Shown: positions 19,318 to 29,300 of the stretch, one piece after another
Numbering within the stretch: the stretch's first letter is position 1
Layout: every line of letters starts with the position of its first letter
From: a virus
Direction: 5' to 3' (one strand)
DNA: 40,963 nt
IMG/VR virus record: IMGVR_UViG_3300009593_000039
Span: 1 to 40,963 of that record
Program-made: the position numbers and the translations under genes
Notes under the pieces: generated by a model
The model's database searches: none
Told to the model about the DNA's origin: nothing
What the model saw: only the letters and a program-made list of their open reading frames with translations

Positions 19318-22300
19318 ATGGCGATTTTTCAATTAGATAAACATTGGTTTGAAAACTTAACAATCCAGACGCAGCCGAAACGACATTTCTCATCGGCCTC
19401 ACTAGCTAGTCCACAAGCTACCGGTATCTCAGGGTCAGTCTACGTATTCTCAGAGCGTTCAAAGTTTGAAAAAGAAGCTCAGTCTTTGCAGGCGTTCTCT
19501 GACGGTGGTGAGGGCAGTATATACGGTGACGATACTTTAGAGTCATTCCGAGAGGCAATGATATTATCGTCCTCAATTTCTGAACCAGAACAAGTTAGCC
19601 AAGTAACACAGCTTACATTTTCAACAGAAGATGCACTTACAACATTATCTGGTGGTAATGGTACAGAAGGCTCCTTTGACTATAGGGACCTTCTTGGCCA
19701 TTCTTCATATGAATATATAGATAAGGCATACTTTGACCTGTATGAGCCTTCTGGGGTCCCCAGGCGGTTTTATTTTTATAATAGTAACTGGGCTGACTCT
19801 AAGAAGAAACCGCCAGTTCCGTTTCGCGGTTCGAGACATATGATTGACCTAAGCCAAGTACAAGGTTTGGGTGATCCTACATTGCCTCCTGAGTCATATG
19901 ATGTTACGTCAGCAATGACGCTTGTTGTTAGTGCAACCAACACAACGATAAACTCAGTCCAAGCGTTTAGCTCTTCATATTTATATGACGCTGCTACTTC
20001 TAAGGCCTTTGTTGAGATAACAAACTCAACTTATGGTGATTGCCTTGAGCCGGTTACCGGTACTATAGTGCATCCCATTACCGGGAAGCAAATACTTGAT
20101 CTAGATCTCGATGCTGATGGCATTGGTGATCAGGATTTGCCTACTTTTCCTTATAATATTTTTAATGTAGAAGTAATAACATCTGGCTCATTAACATCTA
20201 TCACTGGTATGCTTGAAAAATACATGTCATTGATTAATGATTGTGATGTTTCCTCTAGAAAACAAACGGAGGTTGCGATCACTAGGTTCGAGCCTTCATT
20301 TAAGATGACCAGTGATACTCTTCGTAAGAATGTAGTAAAGGATTCGCTTTTTCCATATTATAGAACAAAATATCCGGATGTCCATTGGGCATACACAAAC
20401 TATAATACAATTAACTTTTTTACATCATCACTAGTTCCAGAATCTTCTGCCTTGATATATCCTTCATTCACAGATGAGACTACGGCACCCAGCACAATAC
20501 CATATAGCCCATCTGGTTCTTTTACGTTTGAGTTCTATATTAATCCTAGATATTCAATAGATGAAGAGGATTCTTACGCAACTGGATCATTTACTGTTTA
20601 TGATTGGGAAAAATTATTAATTGATCACCATGGTGGCGGCCGCGGCGCACATGACAGCGATTGGGACACAGATTACCTGTATGAGTTTGATATTGACAGT
20701 GATGGCAATATAGAATGGGTTACCGCAGAGTCCGCCGGCTACACCGGATATTACCTGATAGCTGATAACACAGATGCCCTAGCTGCTGATGCTGATCCTG
20801 ACGGGGATGGTGTTGTTGATGATGCAGTGACTTATGCATCTTGGGATGAAGCGTCCTGGTTTGCTCAACGTCAAGCAGACGGTACAGTCCTTGTCCGCCA
20901 TGAAAACCTAATAACTGACAAAGGCGATGAGTCCCCTGATTATGACTTTAGATCTGGAGACCCAATAAAGAAGTATGTTAGTATCACGCTAAATGATGGC
21001 GTAACATCGGGCGCACAGACTTTCAATTTTGCAGCTCCAGGTTCTATAAAAAATGCCAGTGACTGGACAATAGGTAAAAATGAGCTAGGTGACTTTGATA
21101 ACTTCGAGACAGCTAAGAATATTGCCAAAACGATAGACGGAAATCAATACTTTACGTCTTGGGCTGAAAAGATAGAGGTGATTGATGAAACAGGACAACA
21201 GAAGGTAGACGAAGCATTATCTTTATTATGGACTGATGACAACGGCCTTAACGAATATTCCCTTTCACAGGCTTTATCCAAGGATGGTGCATCCGGTATT
21301 AATGACTACCAAGCAACATCTTCAGGGTTACTACTGTGGAATGATGGAGCCTTGGTCTTTACTGCTCGCTCGAAAGGCTATGGTGATATCGTTGCATGGG
21401 AAACACCTATAACTATTGATACAGCAACAACACTAGGATATACTGGGTGGTATGATCCCTCAACGTCAATGGATGTTGAAGGGCCCTTTGAACCAGATGG
21501 AGCCCAGAGATGGGTCGATCCCACAGTTGATATCAGTGTATATTTTCGTGCTGACACCGCTATAGCTCCTGCCGGCCCTTTCTCTGGGTACTATGATCCT
21601 AGTGATCCAGCCTTTCCGAACGTGCTAGCAGTTGACTATGATCCTTCTGCTGGGCATAGGACGTGGACAGAGCAGCAATGGGCAAATTATAGGGGGTTTC
21701 GAAAATTCCCTATTGCATATGAAGCAGTCGAGTGGTCTGAACCTGCTTGGGCATTAAGGAATGAGTACAATGCAGTATACCACCAAACAGAAGGTGGTGT
21801 ATTATCTGCCGGGTTGCCTGATGAGGTAACTTGGATGGTGGCTAGCGGGTATAATGTAGAGTACACTAGCTATGCCGATGAAATAGAGTGGGCAGCTGGC
21901 CAGGGATATGATTCTGTCATAACATACAATCCACCAGAAATATATGGAAAAGTCTGGGTCCGGACCAATATCCCTGGGTGGGCAGGAAATGCAGCAACTA
22001 GTACAATCACAACATTTCGCCAAACTGCTTTTGTCTGGTATTCATTTGAAGAAGTTACAGAATGGAACACTGGTACCGAACTAAATTCTGCCCACGCCTT
22101 AGGGTATACTGGGTTTCGATTACTAGCTGACTCAACGGACTCTCCAATAGCATCTGCAGATCCAGATAGCGATGGTGTCGCAGATGACCCTGTTGTTCAT
22201 GAGGCTTGGACTGAGGCGGCCTGGGCAGCAGCAAGGGGTTATGTTGCTACCGGTGACAATACATGGGGCTGGGTAGCTAACTATGAAACAACAGCAGTGT

Positions 22301-24747
22301 CAGAAGATGCCAGGGAAGCTTTTAGGTTAACGCCTCTAGATGAGCTACCATGGTCACTTGGTCCTGATGTATTCAATGCACCGATAACTGTTGACGGGGG
22401 CCTAGACCACGTAATTGTTGATCGCGATAAGTCCCATCAATTCAAGGCCGGGACTATTCTACATATGTCCTCAAGCTATGCAATTAGTTTAGTTACGGGT
22501 AGCCATATAGATTCTGCAGGTCATCCTGATGCATATAGGGTAATGTTGCAACTAAGTTCATCTGCAGATATACCTCCATCAATGATCCCATTACTAAATA
22601 ATGGCGACTATGGCGATTCATGGGTATATGAAGGGGGTACCCCTCTAGAGATTAACTCAGATAAGATTTACCTCTCCTCAGATAATTCCTTGAATAGGAA
22701 CGAGTGGCACCACATTGCCATCCGGTATGGTACAGATCTTATCGACGCCGGAAAAGCTCAAATACTAGTCGACGGCAAGATAGACTCTGAGTTTAACCTA
22801 CCGACTGATCCACTAGGGGTTCAAGAGCTATCAATACCGCAAGAGTTTGGTGACATTACCCCAAAGAAGGTGGACGACTTTACAGCAATTGATCCTGCTG
22901 AAGTTTGTTCCGGACATGAGGATATTGATATTGAGGCTGATCCTTCTGCACTATTTGTCGGTAACTTCTTTGAAGGAAAAAATGCCAGTGTGTATTCACA
23001 AACAAAGATATATGTCGATGCTGATGGTGATCCTACAATGGAAGGTGATCATGTCGCAGAGAAATATGCATGGTATATTCAAGAGGTTGATGACGATTCT
23101 GAACTACTTTGGAAAAACTCTCGAGGTATCCAGGTTCTAGCTAGCGAGGTTGAGCCGGCAACAACTGATCAAGAACTAAGAGATGCTTATTTTAATGCAA
23201 TAATGAATTATGAGCTATCTAGCTTGGAACATGTGCCAGTTTTATCATCAACGTTAGCATACAATCTCGCTGAGCTGACCGGCGATTTCGGACTATCTAG
23301 GGTGTATGATCAAGCATTGTCTATAGACTCATCTGCAACACAGTATATTCAAGGATTTTTTAGTTATGAAAGATCTCAAACAGACGGTGTCACATGGGGC
23401 CGGCTCGATGATGTTGACGCTGAATCTGGGTGGACAGCCGAAGATCCGGATCCTTTAGAACCAAATGCATATACGTTGTCACACCCTTTAAACGCTGAGG
23501 TTCATGAACTTAAGGTATGGAATGAATATCGGACAATAAGCAAAATCTCTGAATCAATGGCCGATGGCCACGATGAGATCGAGGAGACGTTAATGTTCTA
23601 CTTGCCTCCTTTCTTTACAAAGGAGACACGCCACCGGGACGTAATGATAACCCCATTCCAGACAATGCATTCAACAACTGATGATCCTTTTAATGTTGCT
23701 ATGTCATTCGGTGTCGGGGGACATTTATTAAATCTGGAGAACTTTACTAGGGAGATGGTAGTTGGCGAATTTCCTATTCTTCTAAATCTTTCTGGTTCAA
23801 CTATAGATGAGACTACCACGGAGGCCCTTGAGGCAAACGAGATACTCAATAGGGATCCTCAAATAAGAAAGAGGAACCTAACTATTTTACCATGTGACAA
23901 TGGAAACTTTGTTCCTGGTTTTACGCTCTTAGCATCTGGTGCATATGATTCTAAACCGTATGAATATGATGATCTTCCAACATCAAAATTTGTAAATGAT
24001 TATGGTACGCTTGATTATAGTAAGGTATCACTTAGGAACATGGTGCCTGAGTCAATGATGCAACCCGGCCTAATATCAATTTCCTCTGATGGTACGGATG
24101 ATACCACCGCCGGCTCTATATTTGCTCAGGTTGCAGGCTCTACGCCAGAAAACCCAGGTGTTGCACCAGGATCTGTTTTAGCAATCCTCCAACGTACTCG
24201 CGACACATCATCAAATGAAGTGGTATTCTTTGATTCATCTAATTTATTTTATGGTCAAAAAATAAAGCCTGGTTCATTTAAGTTAGTTGATCAAGACATC
24301 ATGGGATCTGGAAATAAGGTCAAGGTTACCCTACGTGATAATGGGTTTGGAGTACTCTACCGAGCTGACTCAGTAGGTAAACACCCACGTTGGGCTGCAG
24401 TTGGTAATATATTGTATGAAGAAGGGATTGCTGTCGTAACCAGTCCTTGCATACCGTACTTCGGTAAAGAGCAGTTCTCTATAGATATGGAAGGTGTACA
24501 TAATATTCATGTGATGGAAGTATTGGTGCCTTGTAACGCCGGCTTAGTTAATTCAAGCTCAAACCCTAATTTCGAATCACTTAAGGCCGGTATGGCAGCT
24601 AGCGATGAAGACACCGACTTCGTCTATATAACAGGCTTGAACTTTCATGATGAAAACCTTAATATTATAGCAAGGACTAATTTAGCCCAACCTGTTGCTA
24701 AGCGGGATGCGGATTCAATAGCCTTTAGAATCAAGGTTGATTTTTAG
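19318..24747 (+). CDS. Giant LamG-type structural protein with inserted repeat region
   Basis: 1809 residues. A LamG/concanavalin-like domain appears to begin near residue 400 (SFTFEFYINPRYSID) but only resumes near 1040 (QFKAGTILHMSSSYAISLVT, then EWHHIAIRYG, ILVDGKIDSEF and ELKVWNEYRTISK to about 1420). The intervening 600 residues hold diverged repeats: GYTGYYLIADNTD (474), GYTGWYDPS (707), GYTGFRLLADSTD (929). Two of these are followed by DPDGDGVVDD or DPDSDGVADD, a DxDxDG calcium-loop pattern. Trp-rich motifs like AWTEAAWAAARGY recur. The last 120 residues are the module shared with the 524-residue neighbour (VGNILYEEGIAV, NSSSNPNF, FRIKVDF). Probably a host-binding virion appendage. Its TAG overlaps the next GTG start. 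Confidence 0.75.
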   Translation: MAIFQLDKHWFENLTIQTQPKRHFSSASLASPQATGISGSVYVFSERSKFEKEAQSLQAFSDGGEGSIYGDDTLESFREAMILSSSISEPEQVSQVTQLTFSTEDALTTLSGGNGTEGSFDYRDLLGHSSYEYIDKAYFDLYEPSGVPRRFYFYNSNWADSKKKPPVPFRGSRHMIDLSQVQGLGDPTLPPESYDVTSAMTLVVSATNTTINSVQAFSSSYLYDAATSKAFVEITNSTYGDCLEPVTGTIVHPITGKQILDLDLDADGIGDQDLPTFPYNIFNVEVITSGSLTSITGMLEKYMSLINDCDVSSRKQTEVAITRFEPSFKMTSDTLRKNVVKDSLFPYYRTKYPDVHWAYTNYNTINFFTSSLVPESSALIYPSFTDETTAPSTIPYSPSGSFTFEFYINPRYSIDEEDSYATGSFTVYDWEKLLIDHHGGGRGAHDSDWDTDYLYEFDIDSDGNIEWVTAESAGYTGYYLIADNTDALAADADPDGDGVVDDAVTYASWDEASWFAQRQADGTVLVRHENLITDKGDESPDYDFRSGDPIKKYVSITLNDGVTSGAQTFNFAAPGSIKNASDWTIGKNELGDFDNFETAKNIAKTIDGNQYFTSWAEKIEVIDETGQQKVDEALSLLWTDDNGLNEYSLSQALSKDGASGINDYQATSSGLLLWNDGALVFTARSKGYGDIVAWETPITIDTATTLGYTGWYDPSTSMDVEGPFEPDGAQRWVDPTVDISVYFRADTAIAPAGPFSGYYDPSDPAFPNVLAVDYDPSAGHRTWTEQQWANYRGFRKFPIAYEAVEWSEPAWALRNEYNAVYHQTEGGVLSAGLPDEVTWMVASGYNVEYTSYADEIEWAAGQGYDSVITYNPPEIYGKVWVRTNIPGWAGNAATSTITTFRQTAFVWYSFEEVTEWNTGTELNSAHALGYTGFRLLADSTDSPIASADPDSDGVADDPVVHEAWTEAAWAAARGYVATGDNTWGWVANYETTAVSEDAREAFRLTPLDELPWSLGPDVFNAPITVDGGLDHVIVDRDKSHQFKAGTILHMSSSYAISLVTGSHIDSAGHPDAYRVMLQLSSSADIPPSMIPLLNNGDYGDSWVYEGGTPLEINSDKIYLSSDNSLNRNEWHHIAIRYGTDLIDAGKAQILVDGKIDSEFNLPTDPLGVQELSIPQEFGDITPKKVDDFTAIDPAEVCSGHEDIDIEADPSALFVGNFFEGKNASVYSQTKIYVDADGDPTMEGDHVAEKYAWYIQEVDDDSELLWKNSRGIQVLASEVEPATTDQELRDAYFNAIMNYELSSLEHVPVLSSTLAYNLAELTGDFGLSRVYDQALSIDSSATQYIQGFFSYERSQTDGVTWGRLDDVDAESGWTAEDPDPLEPNAYTLSHPLNAEVHELKVWNEYRTISKISESMADGHDEIEETLMFYLPPFFTKETRHRDVMITPFQTMHSTTDDPFNVAMSFGVGGHLLNLENFTREMVVGEFPILLNLSGSTIDETTTEALEANEILNRDPQIRKRNLTILPCDNGNFVPGFTLLASGAYDSKPYEYDDLPTSKFVNDYGTLDYSKVSLRNMVPESMMQPGLISISSDGTDDTTAGSIFAQVAGSTPENPGVAPGSVLAILQRTRDTSSNEVVFFDSSNLFYGQKIKPGSFKLVDQDIMGSGNKVKVTLRDNGFGVLYRADSVGKHPRWAAVGNILYEEGIAVVTSPCIPYFGKEQFSIDMEGVHNIHVMEVLVPCNAGLVNSSSNPNFESLKAGMAASDEDTDFVYITGLNFHDENLNIIARTNLAQPVAKRDADSIAFRIKVDF

Positions 24748-25292
24748 TGAGTCATATATTAGGATTAGATATCTCAACTAGTTGCACTGGATGGTGCATA
24801 ACAAGCCTGTCAGGTGACTTTGTTGACATGGGATATATAGCATTAAGCCCAAAGCTTACGACCTTCCAGAAGGCAAATGTAGTCTCTGATGCCATGGCCA
24901 ATATTCATATAAAGTATGATGTTACAAAAGTAGCCATTGAAGAAAATCTTCAAGCTTTCCGCCCTGGATTTTCATCTGCAAAGACGCTGTTATCATTGGC
25001 TAGGTTTAACGGCGTAGTTTCGTACCTGTCTCAACAGCAGTTTCTTATTGAGCCTGAGTTTATAAATGTTAATGTTGCCCGTAAGGCTGTAGGCCTTAAA
25101 ATTATCTCGAAGAGAAAAGGTGGCCTTCCGACTAAGGAACAAGTATTAAACTGGGTCGACACTCAAGTTGATTATACTTGGCCCATGAAAACATTGAAAT
25201 CAGGGAAGAGAAAAGGCCAATCTATTTTTGAGCCTGGTTGCTTCGATGCTGCAGATGCATATGTTATTGCTTCTGCTAGTAGCATTATTTGA
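24747..25292 (+). CDS. RuvC-like Holliday-junction resolvase / RNase H-fold nuclease
   Basis: 181 residues, close to RuvC's usual length of about 170. RuvC-type acidic residues are in place: D8 in ILGLDISTSCTGW on the first strand, E65/E66 in KVAIEENLQ, and D167/D170 in CFDAADAYVIA. RuvC cuts four-way DNA junctions; T4 uses the unrelated endonuclease VII (gp49) for this before packaging, so this enzyme may fill that role. GTG start at 24747 shares one base with the preceding TAG, so it is coupled to the giant structural gene although its product is enzymatic. No good Shine-Dalgarno is seen. It could instead be another RuvC-like nuclease of the same fold. Confidence 0.85.
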   Translation: MSHILGLDISTSCTGWCITSLSGDFVDMGYIALSPKLTTFQKANVVSDAMANIHIKYDVTKVAIEENLQAFRPGFSSAKTLLSLARFNGVVSYLSQQQFLIEPEFINVNVARKAVGLKIISKRKGGLPTKEQVLNWVDTQVDYTWPMKTLKSGKRKGQSIFEPGCFDAADAYVIASASSII

Positions 25293-25301
25293 TTTGTAAA
25301 T

Positions 25302-25320
25302 AAAAAAAGTCATTTTTTTT
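25302..25320 (+). terminator. Candidate A/T-only terminator-like hairpin
   Basis: A run of seven A, the loop GTCA and a run of eight T lie 9 nt after the resolvase stop. The T-run would be both the 3' stem arm and the U-tract. The stem is A-U only and weak, so this is a low-confidence boundary between the structural block and the replication genes. Confidence 0.35.
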
Positions 25321-25323
25321 CTA

Positions 25324-25342
25324 TACCAATGAACACTTGGTA
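25324..25342 (+). promoter_or_regulatory. Inverted repeat overlapping the primase promoter -35 (operator candidate)
   Basis: TACCAA, then seven bases TGAACAC, then TTGGTA form a perfect 6-bp inverted repeat. Its centre is the proposed -35 hexamer TGAACA (25330-25335). That placement is typical of a repressor or activator half-site pair; a small hairpin in RNA is the alternative. Confidence 0.4.
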
Positions 25343-25358
25343 CTGGTATTGTTATATT
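25330..25358 (+). promoter_or_regulatory. Host-type (sigma70-like) promoter candidate for primase operon
   Basis: TGAACA (4 of 6 matches to TTGACA), a 17-bp spacer, and TATATT (5 of 6 to TATAAT) preceded by TG plus one base (extended -10). Transcription would start near 25365, almost at the ATG at 25367. It would allow primase, the nuclease fusion and the zinc-ribbon gene to be expressed separately from the late structural block. Confidence 0.45.
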
Positions 25359-25366
25359 AGTTTAGC

Positions 25367-26341
25367 ATGTCTACTGTAAGCGATAAAGTTAGGTTTCTTA
25401 ATAAGGTTTTTGGCACCGGTGTGTTAGGCACCGACGGGCTAAATATAGCCGTTTGTTGCCCGAACCCAAAGTGTGGTACTTACGGAGTACCCTCAAAGAA
25501 GAAGCTAGTAATCAAGATCGATTCCGATCAATTCCAGTGTTGGGTTTGTGACGTCCGCGGTCGGTCCTTACATAGTATATTACGTAGGCATTTTCCTGCT
25601 CATTATGAAGAATATAATCGTAGGTTTTCTAAAAAGCTAGACGTGTCTAGTCATTTAGAGATTGAGCCTGAGGTCGTTATCCCCCCTGCTGGGTTTAAGC
25701 TATTAGCAACAAGCATGCTTTCAAAAGATCCAGACGTAAAGGATACTATCCGTTATGCAAGATCTAGAAACTTATCAAATCGTGATTTTTGGTACTTTAA
25801 GCTTGGTACATGTACTAGGGGCAAGTTTAGGAGAAGGCTTATTATGCCATCCTTTAATGAGGACGGTGACCTAAACTATTATGTCGCAAGAACAATTGAT
25901 AACTCTGCCGGCGGCATGAAATATCTAAATGCTAAAGTACCTAAGAAAAGCGTTATTTTTAATGAAATTAATATAGATTGGTCTCAAGAGCTCACTTTGG
26001 TTGAGGGCCCTATGGATTTAACAAAGTGTGATAGTAATGCTAGTTGCCTACTGGGCTCACATTTTTCTGAAGAGTATGCATTATGTCAAAAGATAATCAA
26101 GAATAGGACTCCTGTCCTGTTAGCGATGGATTCTGACATGGGTGACAAGATACAAAAATACTGCAAGCTTTTATCTTCATATGGTATACCAACCAGGGTG
26201 CTTAAGTTAGGCACACACGATGATGTAGGCGAAATGTCAAAGTCTGCATTTTTACAGGCAAAACGAAATGCTAAGCCGTGGCACCAGCGCGACAGGCTTT
26301 ATCACTTAATCGGCTCAATTAAGAGCGGATCATTATTATAG
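25367..26341 (+). CDS. DNA primase (zinc ribbon + Toprim, gp61/DnaG type)
   Basis: 324 residues, near the size of T4 gp61 (342). The N-terminal zinc ribbon has C30/C31 and C36 (CCPNPKC) paired with C58 and C61 (CWVC). The Toprim domain shows the EG motif at E213 (LVEGPMDLTKC) and the DxD at D255/D257 (AMDSDMGD), which bind catalytic metal. The enzyme would make RNA primers for lagging-strand synthesis with a DnaB-type helicase; no helicase gene is in this window. No Shine-Dalgarno precedes ATG 25367 and the candidate promoter ends only 8 nt upstream, so a leaderless transcript is possible. The nuclease-ATPase fusion follows after 11 nt. Confidence 0.9.
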   Translation: MSTVSDKVRFLNKVFGTGVLGTDGLNIAVCCPNPKCGTYGVPSKKKLVIKIDSDQFQCWVCDVRGRSLHSILRRHFPAHYEEYNRRFSKKLDVSSHLEIEPEVVIPPAGFKLLATSMLSKDPDVKDTIRYARSRNLSNRDFWYFKLGTCTRGKFRRRLIMPSFNEDGDLNYYVARTIDNSAGGMKYLNAKVPKKSVIFNEINIDWSQELTLVEGPMDLTKCDSNASCLLGSHFSEEYALCQKIIKNRTPVLLAMDSDMGDKIQKYCKLLSSYGIPTRVLKLGTHDDVGEMSKSAFLQAKRNAKPWHQRDRLYHLIGSIKSGSLL

Positions 26342-26352
26342 TTGGGATTTAA

Positions 26353-29300
26353 ATGACTTTTAAATGTATACATATCTCTGATATCCACTTTCGAGGGCTG
26401 ACTCGCCACGATGAGTACCGGGAGTCTTTCTCTGCATTCTTCGAGAAGGCAAAAGATCTCAAGCCAGACGCAATATTCGTAGGTGGTGATATTGTACACT
26501 CTAAGACCCAAGGGATATCACCTGAGCTTATTGATATTCTAAATTGGTGGTTTACCAGCTTAGCAGAGGTAGCACCTACACACATCATCTTGGGCAACCA
26601 TGATGGCCTTATGATGAATAAGGATCGCCAAGATGCAATTAGTCCAATAATCTCAGCACTCGATAATCCTAATCTGTTTCTATATAAGGATTCTGGTACA
26701 TATCCAATTAATGGAATTCCAGGATATAACTGGTGTGTCTTTTCATGTTTCGACATGGACTCTTGGGAGGATGTAAAGCCGGTACCTGGTGAAATTAATA
26801 TTGCAACTTTCCATGGAGGTGTCGAAGGGTCACACACAGACATCAATTGGAAAATCGAAGGTGAGGTTAATGTCCAGTTCTTTAAGGATTATGAGTTCAC
26901 ATTTTTGGGTGATATTCATAAACTTCAATATCTAGATAATGATAAGCGGATAGCATATCCTGGTTCAACAATCCAACAGAACTATGGCGAAGATCCTGGT
27001 AAGGGGTTCTTATTTTGGGAAATTGATGATAAGGACAACTTTAGATCTACATTTTATGAGATTCCACACTCACGCCCATTTGTTACTATCGATTGGGATG
27101 AAAGCGTCCAGTCGACTTTAGATCGTGCAGAGAAACACCCTGATGGTTCAAGGTTCCGGATTAGGACTACGAAACAAATATCTCAACATGAAATTAAACA
27201 GCTCCATTCTGCGTTAAAGGAGTTTAAGCATGCAACTGAAATTGTCTATAAGAATGACTTTGAGATTGAGACTAGCTCTGTAATTAAGCTTGGAGATGGT
27301 GAACTATTTAAAGATGATTTACGAGACTACAAGACTCATACAAAGTTAATGAAAGAATTTTATTCTGACGTTGTCATTGACGAAAAGGAATGGGAAGAGC
27401 TAGATGCATTAAATAATAGATACGTATCTCAAATTTGTAATTCTGACTCTGCAAGGAATATAAAGTGGTCTGTTAAGAATCTTAGGTTTGACAACACCTT
27501 TTCATACGGAAAGGGGAACTACATCAACTTTGATGAGTTGAATGGGATTATCGGCTTATTCGGCCCTAACCGATCAGGCAAGTCTTCAATTCCTGGTACG
27601 CTGATGTATACCTTGTTTAACACGACTGATCGGGGTTCAATTAAGAATCTACACATCATTAATTCTCGAAAGGGTTATTGCCTTGGCTCTGTTGATGTAC
27701 AAATTAACGGGCAGCTATATAGGATTGAACGACAGTCAACAAAACATGAGACCCGAGCCGGCCACCTTCATGCAGTAACGCATCTAAACCTATTTAAAAT
27801 TGATGCTGAAGGGAACGTCATTCAAGACCTAAGTGGTAGCCAGCGCACTGAGACAGAGAAAATTATCCGAAAGCTTGTTGGCAACTCCGAAGACTTTTTG
27901 TTAACGTCAATGGCTAGCCAGGGTGAAATGAATAACTTCATTAAATACAAAGCTACCCAGAGAAAAGCCGTCCTCACTAACTTTTTAAACCTTAATATGT
28001 TTGATGACATGTTGTCAATGGCATCCAATGATTCCGCACATATTAAGGCACTAATTAAGAACGCTCCGGACCATGAGTGGGAACACCTGATTATTCAGGC
28101 AAACATGAAGGTTGGTCGTAAATCCATTGAGCGTGACGAGATTGATGAATCCTTATTGGAGAAAAGAGGTAAGCTGCAGGAGCTAACTGTTACATTGGCA
28201 ACGCATAAACACAAGGATCTTGTGACGGCTGAGGATGTAACAGCCCAAGGGCAACGCCTTACGAAGTACAGCGATCGGTATTCATCTCTTAAGGCACGCC
28301 ATGCCGTAGTTGGCCAAGAATTCGATGAAATTAACGGAAAGATTGAAAAGATCAGCTTAATTAAGGAGCAGTTCCCGATTGATGAGCTTAAGGAAAAGTT
28401 AGGCATCCAAGAGGATCTTGAGAAGAGTCTTAAGGATTTAGAACATCAACGAGAGCTTGAGAAACAACTTTTAGAAAGTAAGAAAAAGCTAGCAAAGAAG
28501 CTAGAACCCTGCGATTGTTTCGAACATTTGCCAAGTTGCCAATATGTTAAAAAGTCAGACAAGCATAACAAGGTAGTAGAAAAGCAGAAAGAAAAAGTAT
28601 CATTGCTACTGGATAGTGTTAGGGCAACTCGGAAAGCACTTAAAGCTGTATTGCGGGAAGGGTTAAAGGAAAAACTAGGGAAGTATGACATTATTCTATC
28701 CCAAGAAGCTAAGTTGAAGATTGAGGCATCCGAGAAGGCAGTTGAGATTCATTCTCTAAGTACTGACATTTCTTCTCTAAAGACGCTAATCAAGGAGTGC
28801 GAAAACCTACTAAGTGACATGAAGGTCAGGGTAAGTGATGGCTCAGTAGCTGAAGAGGTTAGCCTTCTTAAGAAAAGGATTAACTCACTTAAAGACGAGA
28901 TCATGGATTTAGACTCAAGAAGAATAAGCGCTTCTGAAACGATCGGGCTCTTGACAAACGAGATATCTAGGCTTGAGACAGAGCGTGATGAGTTTAAACA
29001 ACTAATGGCCCAGTGGAAGGTGTATGATCTTTACATGACAGCAGTGTCTAAGAAAGGGATCCCCTTGCAAATTATTACGGCGCAGTTACCCATTATTAAC
29101 GCCGAGATTTCAAAAATCCTGCAAGATGTTGTTGGCTTCACTGTCGAGCTTGAAGCCGACCCTGCTAGCAACGCTATGGATATTTATATAAACTATGGAG
29201 ATTCCCGACGGATAATTGAATGTGGCTCTGGTATGGAGAAGATGATGGCATCGTTAGCCATTCGTGTTGCCTTAATTAATATAAGCTCATTGCCTAAGAC

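Noticed and set aside
19233-19340. GTG-started 35-residue frame in the gap before the 1809-residue gene
   Set aside because: It has an AAGGTG upstream but runs into the next gene out of frame, with unlikely composition (Cys-Trp-Cys); I take it as chance.
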